NCBI GenBank assembly: GCA_000381565.1
Contig: KB906724.1
Span: 2,718,980 to 2,782,979 of the forward strand
DNA: 64,000 nt
Direction of reading: 5' to 3'
Source: Oxalobacteraceae bacterium AB_14
GTDB taxonomy: Bacteria > Pseudomonadota > Gammaproteobacteria > Burkholderiales > Burkholderiaceae_D
Made by a program: the position numbers and the translations under genes. Shown here piece after piece: positions 58,439 through 64,000 of this stretch. The notes beneath the pieces were generated by a model. It made no database searches. It was not told where the DNA came from and worked only from the letters and a program-made list of their open reading frames with translations. Numbering within the stretch: the first letter of the stretch is position 1; every line of letters begins with the position of its first letter.

Positions 58439-59706
58439 TGAGTACCCTGAATCCACGCCAATTCCTGCTCGATCTGTATGGCAGCGCGGTGGACGCTGTC
58501 AGTGCCGAGAAGTGCCTGCCGGCCTACCTGCCGGAGCCGCCGAAGAACGGCCGCACGCTGGTGATCGGCGCCGGCAAGGGCGCCGCCGCCATGGCGCGCG
58601 CCGTCGAGCGTCACTGGAAAGGTGATATCTCCGGGTTGGTCGTCACGCGCTACGAGCATGGCGTGGACTGCGAGCGTATCGAAGTGATCGAGGCGGCCCA
58701 TCCGGTGCCGGATGCGGCGGGACTTGCCGCCGCCGGCCGCATGATGGAGATGGTGCAGGGCCTGAGCGAGAACGATCTGGTGTTGTGCCTGATCTCCGGC
58801 GGCGGTTCCTCGCTGCTGGCATTGCCGGCGCCCGGCATCACGCTGGAACAGAAACAGGCGCTGAACAAGGCCTTGCTCAAGAGCGGCGCCGCGATCTCCG
58901 AGATGAACTGCGTGCGCAAGCACCTGTCGGCGATTAAGGGCGGCCGGCTGGCGCTGGCCTGCGCGCCGGCCCGCGTGGTCACGCTGCTGATTTCGGACGT
59001 CCCTGGCGACGATCCCGGCATCATCGCCAGCGGCCCAACGCTGCCCGATCCAAGCACCTGCGCCGACGCGCTGGCGGTGCTGCGCAAGTACGACATCGCC
59101 GTCCCGGACAGCATCCGCGAGCATCTGGAATCCGGCGCCGGCGAAACGCCGAAGCCGGGCGATCCACGCTTCGCCCGCAACAGCCACCACGTCATCGCCA
59201 TCGCGCAGGACGCGCTGGAGGCGGCGGCGGCGCACGCCGCCGCGGTTGGCATCACGCCCTACATTCTGTCCGACGGCATTGAAGGCGAATCGCGCGATGT
59301 CGCCATCGTCCACGCGGCGATGGCCCGGCAGGTGGCGACGCGCGGCCAGCCGTTCCAACGGCCTTGCGTCATCATTTCCGGCGGCGAGACCACGGTCACG
59401 GTGCGCGGTTCGGGTCGCGGCGGCCGGAATGCCGAATTCCTGCTCAGCCTTGCGGTGGCGCTGGACGGCCATCCCGGCATCCATGCGGTGGCCTGCGATA
59501 CCGACGGCATCGACGGTTCCGAGGACAACGCCGGTGCGCTGTACGGACCGGATTCTTTGGAACGGGGCCTGACGCAGAAGCTGCGGGCCAAGACTCTGCT
59601 GGAAAACAACGACGGCTACGGCTACTTCAGCGCGTTGAACGACCTGGTGGTCAGCGGCCCGACCCGCACCAACGTCAACGACTTCCGTGCCGTTCTAATT
59701 CTGTAA
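58438..59706 (+). CDS. Glycerate kinase, MOFRL (type II) family
   Basis: A 422-residue kinase that makes 2-phosphoglycerate from glycerate. N-terminal VIGAGKGAAAMA, LCLISGGGSSLLALP and VRKHLSAIKGGRLA precede the C-terminal MOFRL domain with IISGGETTVTVRGSGRGGRNAEF and DTDGIDG. Known relatives are TtuD/GckA. It is coupled to glxR by a one-base overlap and followed by pyruvate kinase after 15 bases, giving a complete route from glyoxylate to pyruvate (via housekeeping enolase). Confidence 0.93.
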   Translation: MSTLNPRQFLLDLYGSAVDAVSAEKCLPAYLPEPPKNGRTLVIGAGKGAAAMARAVERHWKGDISGLVVTRYEHGVDCERIEVIEAAHPVPDAAGLAAAGRMMEMVQGLSENDLVLCLISGGGSSLLALPAPGITLEQKQALNKALLKSGAAISEMNCVRKHLSAIKGGRLALACAPARVVTLLISDVPGDDPGIIASGPTLPDPSTCADALAVLRKYDIAVPDSIREHLESGAGETPKPGDPRFARNSHHVIAIAQDALEAAAAHAAAVGITPYILSDGIEGESRDVAIVHAAMARQVATRGQPFQRPCVIISGGETTVTVRGSGRGGRNAEFLLSLAVALDGHPGIHAVACDTDGIDGSEDNAGALYGPDSLERGLTQKLRAKTLLENNDGYGYFSALNDLVVSGPTRTNVNDFRAVLIL

Positions 59707-59721
59707 AAAAAGGAATACCCA

Positions 59722-61161
59722 ATGCGACGTCAACGTCAGGCAAAAATCGTGGCCACGCTCGGCCCGGCCAGCAGCAGCAAGGAAGCCATCCAGGCTTTGT
59801 TCGAAGCGGGCGCCGATGTGTTCCGTTTTAATTTCAGCCACGGCACCCATCAGGACCATCAGGCGCGCTGCAACATCGTGCGTGAAATAGAACGCAGCGT
59901 CGGACGGCCGATCGCCATCCTGGCCGATCTGCAGGGCCCCAAGCTGCGCGTGGGGCAGTTCGCCGAAGGTAAGGTGACGCTGGTGGCCGGGCAGGAGTTT
60001 GCGCTCGACCGCGATCCGGCGCCAGGCACCGCGCAGCGGGTCTGCCTGCCGCACCCGGAGCTGTTCGAGGTGATCGGTGCCGGCCAGTCGCTGCTGCTGG
60101 ACGACGGCAAGCTGCGCTTGGCGGTGCTGGGCAACGAAGGCCGCGTAATCCGCACCCGTGTCGTCAACGGCGGCGTGCTATCGGACCGCAAAGGTGTCAA
60201 CGTGCCGGACGTGGTGCTGCCTATCCCGGCGCTGACCGAAAAGGATCTGCGCGACCTGGATTTTGCGCTGGAAATGGGCGCGGACTGGATTGCGCTGTCG
60301 TTTGTGCAGCGTCCTGAAGATCTGGTTCAGGCCCGGGCCATCGTCGGCAACCGCGCAGCGCTGCTGGCGAAGCTGGAAAAGCCGGCGGCACTGGACGCAC
60401 TGGACGCCATCGTCGCCGTTTCCGACGCGATCATGGTGGCGCGCGGCGACCTTGGCGTGGAAGTTCCGCCGGAACGCGTGCCGGGCGTGCAGAAACGTAT
60501 CCTGCGCGCCTGCCGCCTGCAAGGCAAGCCGATCGTGATCGCCACGCAGATGCTGGAGTCGATGATTTCGGCGCCGGTGCCGACGCGGGCAGAAGCTTCG
60601 GATGTCGCCAGTGCGATCTATGACGGCGCCGATGCGGTGATGCTGTCGGCGGAATCGGCCAGCGGCTGCTATCCAATGGAAGCGGTGTCTATGATGAACC
60701 GCATTATCTGCGAAGTGGAGAAGGACCCGCTGTATCGCCAGATGATTGACGCCCAGAACCAGGCGCCGATGCCGAACAGCGGCGACGCGATCTGCTCGGC
60801 CCTGCGTGATGTGACGCAGATCGTCGGCGCGGTGGCGACGGTGACCTACACCAGCTCCGGCCACACCAGCCTGCGCGCGGCGCGCGAGCGGCCGATGGCG
60901 CCGATCCTGAGCATCACGCCGAACCTGTCGACGGCGCGCCGTCTGGCGCTGGCGTGGGGTGTGCATTCGACGGTCAGCCCCGACGTGCGCAATGTCGACC
61001 GGATGGTGGCTGCTGCTTGCCAGGCGGCGCTGCGGGAAGGCTTCGGCAAGCCGGGCGACCAGATCGCGATCACGGCCGGCGTGCCGTTCGGCCAGCCGGG
61101 CAGCACCAACTTGCTGCGTATCGCGCAGATCTGGCCGGACGACGAACCAGTTGCCGCTTGA
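59722..61161 (+). CDS. pyk: Pyruvate kinase
   Basis: A 479-residue pyruvate kinase: KIVATLGPASSS at the start, FRFNFSHG, the active-site MVARGDLGVEVP and a C-terminal regulatory domain (about 355-475). It makes pyruvate and ATP from phosphoenolpyruvate. Its place after glycerate kinase resembles ttuE in tartrate/glyoxylate operons, so it is probably a dedicated second pyruvate kinase. The urea transporter begins six bases after its stop. Confidence 0.95.
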   Translation: MRRQRQAKIVATLGPASSSKEAIQALFEAGADVFRFNFSHGTHQDHQARCNIVREIERSVGRPIAILADLQGPKLRVGQFAEGKVTLVAGQEFALDRDPAPGTAQRVCLPHPELFEVIGAGQSLLLDDGKLRLAVLGNEGRVIRTRVVNGGVLSDRKGVNVPDVVLPIPALTEKDLRDLDFALEMGADWIALSFVQRPEDLVQARAIVGNRAALLAKLEKPAALDALDAIVAVSDAIMVARGDLGVEVPPERVPGVQKRILRACRLQGKPIVIATQMLESMISAPVPTRAEASDVASAIYDGADAVMLSAESASGCYPMEAVSMMNRIICEVEKDPLYRQMIDAQNQAPMPNSGDAICSALRDVTQIVGAVATVTYTSSGHTSLRAARERPMAPILSITPNLSTARRLALAWGVHSTVSPDVRNVDRMVAAACQAALREGFGKPGDQIAITAGVPFGQPGSTNLLRIAQIWPDDEPVAA

Positions 61162-61167
61162 GGTATC

Positions 61168-62076
61168 ATGTTTTACGAGTGGCCCGGCCGGAGTCCGGCC
61201 TGGCGCGTCGGGGTTCCACTGGCCATCCGTGGCCAGTTGAGCGCCATCGCGCAGATCTATTTGCAGTCCTCGCCGATCTTCGGCACTGTCCTCCTGCTTT
61301 GCCTGTATCTGACCCAGCCGGTGTTGGCGCTGGGTTGTCTGGTGGGCGCCTGCGTCGCGTCGGCCACGGCCTGGGCGCTGGCTTTCCCTGATGAAGACCG
61401 CCGCCAGGGCCTGTACAGCTTCAACGCCGCATTGAGCGGGGCTGGCCTGTGCGCCGGCTACCAGTTTAGTTCCGCGCTGGTGGCATGGATTGCGGTCATT
61501 GCCGTGTTGACCGCCTTGTTCAGTCGCATCGCACAACGTGCCGGCATTCCTGTGCTGACTTCCCTGTTCGTGGCCGCGATGTGGATGACCGATGCCTGTG
61601 CGCCGCTGCTGGGTTTGCGCTCGACAGTGCAAGTCGCCGCTATTCCTGCCTGCAGCCTGGCGCCGTCAAGCTTCCTTTTTTGCGCGCTGGGCCAGGTCAG
61701 CTTCGTCGGTCCCGCCGCACTCGGCATGTTGGTCTGGGCCGCGCTGGCCCGCCACCGCTGGCGGCTGGCCACGTGGATGTTGTATGGCGCCGTTCTGGCC
61801 TGGTGTGTCGCGAGCGGCGCTGAATGGATGCCGAATTGGTCCAGCGTCAGCAGCCAGGCTACCGGCATGGGCATCAACAGCGCTTTGACCGCGCTGGCAC
61901 TTGCCACCTTCGAACGCTCCCGGTCCCGGCGCCTGCTGGGACCAGCGTTGAGCGTCCTGCTGTGTCTTGCACTGGGTGCGGCCGGACTGCCTTACTTCAC
62001 TGCGCCGTTCGTGCTGGCGACCTGGCTGCTGTTGCCGGCGCGCGGACGTTGGCGGTGGAAGGTCAGCGGAGAGTAG
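61168..62076 (+). CDS. Urea transporter (UT family)
   Basis: A 302-residue inner-membrane channel-like protein with about ten hydrophobic segments in two repeats: GLYSFNAALSGAGL in the first and MGINSALTALALA in the second, corresponding to the family NGALVG-type motifs. The family moves urea passively. Six bases after pyk, so it is the last gene of the glyoxylate operon. Purine/allantoin breakdown yields glyoxylate and urea together, which would explain this pairing. The 3' end overlaps the opposite-strand U32 gene by 85 bases. Confidence 0.82.
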   Translation: MFYEWPGRSPAWRVGVPLAIRGQLSAIAQIYLQSSPIFGTVLLLCLYLTQPVLALGCLVGACVASATAWALAFPDEDRRQGLYSFNAALSGAGLCAGYQFSSALVAWIAVIAVLTALFSRIAQRAGIPVLTSLFVAAMWMTDACAPLLGLRSTVQVAAIPACSLAPSSFLFCALGQVSFVGPAALGMLVWAALARHRWRLATWMLYGAVLAWCVASGAEWMPNWSSVSSQATGMGINSALTALALATFERSRSRRLLGPALSVLLCLALGAAGLPYFTAPFVLATWLLLPARGRWRWKVSGE

Positions 62077-64000
62077 GCGACATTCGACGGGGGAGGCGAG
62101 TTCAGAATGCCTGGCTTCATGGCGCCGACCACGTGCATCTCGCAGGGTTTGCAATCGAAGCGCAGGGTATAGGTCTCGTCGCCGCTCACCAAGGTCATGG
62201 GCTCCGCTCGCACCTGACCCTGAACACCTTGCACACCCTTGGCCTGCTTCGGACAGAGGTTGAACGAGAAACGCAGGCAGTGCTTGGTGATCATCAGCGG
62301 CACTTCGCCCGCTTCCTCGTGCGATTCATAGGCGGCGGCGATCAACTGCACGCCGTGGTTGTGATAAAACGCGCGCGCCTTCTCGTTGTAGACATTGGCC
62401 AGATAGCTTAGCTGCGTGTCCGGATAAACGGCACGGGGCAGGGCGGCCTTCTTGCGCGCGGGGCGTTCCCAGGCCGCCAGGCGCGCCGCTTCATGCGCGG
62501 CGACGGCGTCGCGGCGCAGGCCGTTGATGACGCCGGCCGGCACGAACCATGGCTGCGAAAGCGTCAACTCGATCCCGTCAGCCTCGAACATGGTGCTGCC
62601 CAACTTGCCCAGGTGGGCGCGCAGCGAGGCGTCGGCCTGCGCCGCCTGCTGCGCAGGCTCCAGCACCATGGCGGCATCGGTGCTGCTGCAGATGCCATCC
62701 TCGTCGCGCAGCGACAGGCGCAGGCCGTGGGCGTGCTCGCCCAGTTCCATTTGCAGCGACACCTTGCGTTCGGAAGACTTCTTCTGCAGGGTCGCATCCC
62801 ACTGGTGATCGCGGTTGCGTAGCACGGTGGTGCCGGGTTTGAGGCCGGTCAGCGTGCGCATGTCCTCATTCGGGAACACACGCCACAGCTGGCCGTCATC
62901 GACGTCGTCGAGCTTCTGGGCGCGGTTGGCCTGGATGCCGACCGTTTCGCGCTTGAGCATGTAGTTCAGGCCATCGCCATTGGCCATCGGCGCATTGGTG
63001 ACGATGTCGAAGTAGTCCAGGCCAAGGCGGTCGACCACGCCCAGCTCGACACCCACATACTTGGGCGAATCGAAGGCGCCGATTTCCTCCGTGCGGCCGT
63101 TGGCGAAATAGTCGGTGTGGCCGCGGTGGAAGGTCTTGTCCACGTCCGGCGTGAACAGGATGCGGGTGTGGCCGCTCGCCGCGCGGGTGAATTCGGTGCG
63201 GCGTTCCATGATTTCGTCCAGCAGCAGCCGGTAGTGGGCGGTGATGTTCTTCACGTAGCCCATGTCCTTGTAGCGGCCCTCGATCTTGAAGGAGCGGATC
63301 CCCGCGTCCACCAGCGCTTCCAGGTTGCGGCTCTGGTCATTGTCCTTCATCGACAGCAGGTGCTTTTCGTAGGCTACCACGCGGCCCTGGCCATCGCTGA
63401 GCGTGTACGGCAGGCGGCATGCTTGCGAGCAGTCGCCGCGGTTGGCGCTGCGGCCGGTGTCCGCGTGCGAAATGTAGCACTGGCCCGAGTAGGCCACGCA
63501 CAGGGCGCCGTGGATGAAGTATTCCAGCGGCGTGTCGACTTGTGCGCGGATAGCGCGGATTTGTTCGATGGTCAGCTCACGCGCCAGCACTAGCTGGGAG
63601 AAACCGACCGCGCCCAGGAAGCGCGCCTTTTCCATGGTGCGGATGTCGCACTGGGTGCTGGCGTGCAGCTGGATCGGCGGCAGGTCCATTTCGAGCAGGC
63701 CCATGTCCTGCACGATCAGCGCGTCGACGCCGGCGTTGTACAGCTGCCAGATCTGCTTGCGCGCAGCATCGAGCTCGGAGTCGTGCAGGATGGTGTTCAG
63801 TGTGACGAAGATGCGCGAGCGGTAGCGGTGCGCGAATTCCACCAGGGCGGAGATCTCCTCGATGGTGTTGCTGGCGTTGTGGCGGGCGCCAAAGGCCGGC
63901 CCGCCGATGTACACGGCGTCCGCCCCGTGCAAGATGGCTTCGCGGCCTATCTCGGCGGTTTTGGCTGGCGCCAGCAATTCGAGTTGGTGATCTAGCAGTG
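61992..64000 (-). CDS. rlhA: U32 peptidase family, RlhA-like 23S rRNA hydroxylation protein (5' end outside window)
   Basis: At least 661 residues read to the window edge with no standard start codon other than an internal TTG, so the true N-terminus lies beyond 64000. The N-terminal barrel has LAPAKTAEIGREAILHGADAVYIGG; the middle has the U32 cysteine cluster (CVAYSGQCYIS, GDCSQACRLPY) thought to bind an iron-sulfur centre; a long C-terminal part follows with FDCKPCEMHVVG. Length and layout match E. coli RlhA (YdcP), needed for 5-hydroxycytidine at position 2501 of 23S rRNA. The last 40 residues are Pro/Ser-rich, not family-like, and overlap the urea transporter gene antisense. Confidence 0.85.
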   Translation of the reverse strand, partial: LLDHQLELLAPAKTAEIGREAILHGADAVYIGGPAFGARHNASNTIEEISALVEFAHRYRSRIFVTLNTILHDSELDAARKQIWQLYNAGVDALIVQDMGLLEMDLPPIQLHASTQCDIRTMEKARFLGAVGFSQLVLARELTIEQIRAIRAQVDTPLEYFIHGALCVAYSGQCYISHADTGRSANRGDCSQACRLPYTLSDGQGRVVAYEKHLLSMKDNDQSRNLEALVDAGIRSFKIEGRYKDMGYVKNITAHYRLLLDEIMERRTEFTRAASGHTRILFTPDVDKTFHRGHTDYFANGRTEEIGAFDSPKYVGVELGVVDRLGLDYFDIVTNAPMANGDGLNYMLKRETVGIQANRAQKLDDVDDGQLWRVFPNEDMRTLTGLKPGTTVLRNRDHQWDATLQKKSSERKVSLQMELGEHAHGLRLSLRDEDGICSSTDAAMVLEPAQQAAQADASLRAHLGKLGSTMFEADGIELTLSQPWFVPAGVINGLRRDAVAAHEAARLAAWERPARKKAALPRAVYPDTQLSYLANVYNEKARAFYHNHGVQLIAAAYESHEEAGEVPLMITKHCLRFSFNLCPKQAKGVQGVQGQVRAEPMTLVSGDETYTLRFDCKPCEMHVVGAMKPGILNSPPPSNVAYSPLTFHRQRPRAGNSSQVASTNGAVK

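Overview
The window is GC-rich, densely packed DNA from a betaproteobacterium, most likely an oxalobacterium of the Massilia/Duganella/Janthinobacterium kind. This rests on gene content rather than a search: a cyoABCD-SURF1-RegBA respiratory block, a PEP-CTERM protein, many large hybrid histidine kinases, a LytS/LytTR pair, a TonB receptor, and REP-like hairpin doublets scattered after stop codons. No rRNA, tRNA, CRISPR, insertion sequence or prophage was seen.

Layout. (1) 0.2-3.2 kb: a two-gene operon for a fatty acyl-CoA reductase and a wax ester synthase/DGAT-type acyltransferase, enough on paper to make wax esters. (2) 3.5-6.3 kb: a small hydrophilic protein, a ketopantoate-reductase-like enzyme and an MFS transporter, with two REP doublets. 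(3) 6.4-13.1 kb: cytochrome bo3-type quinol oxidase (cyoABCD), a SURF1 protein and a RegB/RegA redox two-component system, all overlapping or abutting. (4) 13.2-14.6 kb: a SagB-like peptide-maturation dehydrogenase facing an 84-residue NHLP-like RiPP precursor with its own promoter. (5) 14.7-26.0 kb: a 1681-residue beta-propeller hybrid kinase, a D-2-hydroxyacid dehydrogenase, a siaABCD-like operon (PP2C phosphatase, kinase, SiaC, diguanylate cyclase) and a chemoreceptor. (6) 26.2-34.8 kb: a minus-strand sensory operon of two PF04392-type periplasmic binding proteins, a histidine kinase fused to REC, Hpt, REC, GGDEF and EAL, and a TonB-dependent receptor. (7) 34.9-39.0 kb: MATE exporter, PfkB kinase, small phosphate-binding-like protein and porin. 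(8) 39.2-40.9 kb: a nitrosative/oxidative-stress set (AhpD-like, hemerythrin, DUF1971, group III truncated globin) with a perfect palindrome upstream that resembles an NsrR site. (9) 40.9-50.6 kb: two divergent hybrid kinases, a decayed carotenoid oxygenase, and LytS/LytTR, with a 20-bp direct-repeat array. (10) 50.6-53.8 kb: purT, a DUF481 outer-membrane protein, a DUF4124-like protein and a PEP-CTERM protein. (11) 53.8-64.0 kb: a LysR regulator divergent from a glyoxylate-to-pyruvate operon (gcl, hyi, glxR, glycerate kinase, pyruvate kinase) that ends in a urea transporter, then a U32 peptidase-family RlhA-like gene cut by the window edge.

How it works together. The dominant theme is signal transduction: six histidine kinases, two diguanylate-cyclase proteins, a chemoreceptor and two classical response regulators. 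The metabolic blocks are quinol oxidation with redox sensing, NO/peroxide defence, and glyoxylate salvage (probably from purine or allantoin breakdown, which would explain the urea transporter). The least explained pieces are the minimal RiPP pair, the CBS-domain variant of the Sia switch, and the binding-protein/kinase/c-di-GMP/TonB operon.
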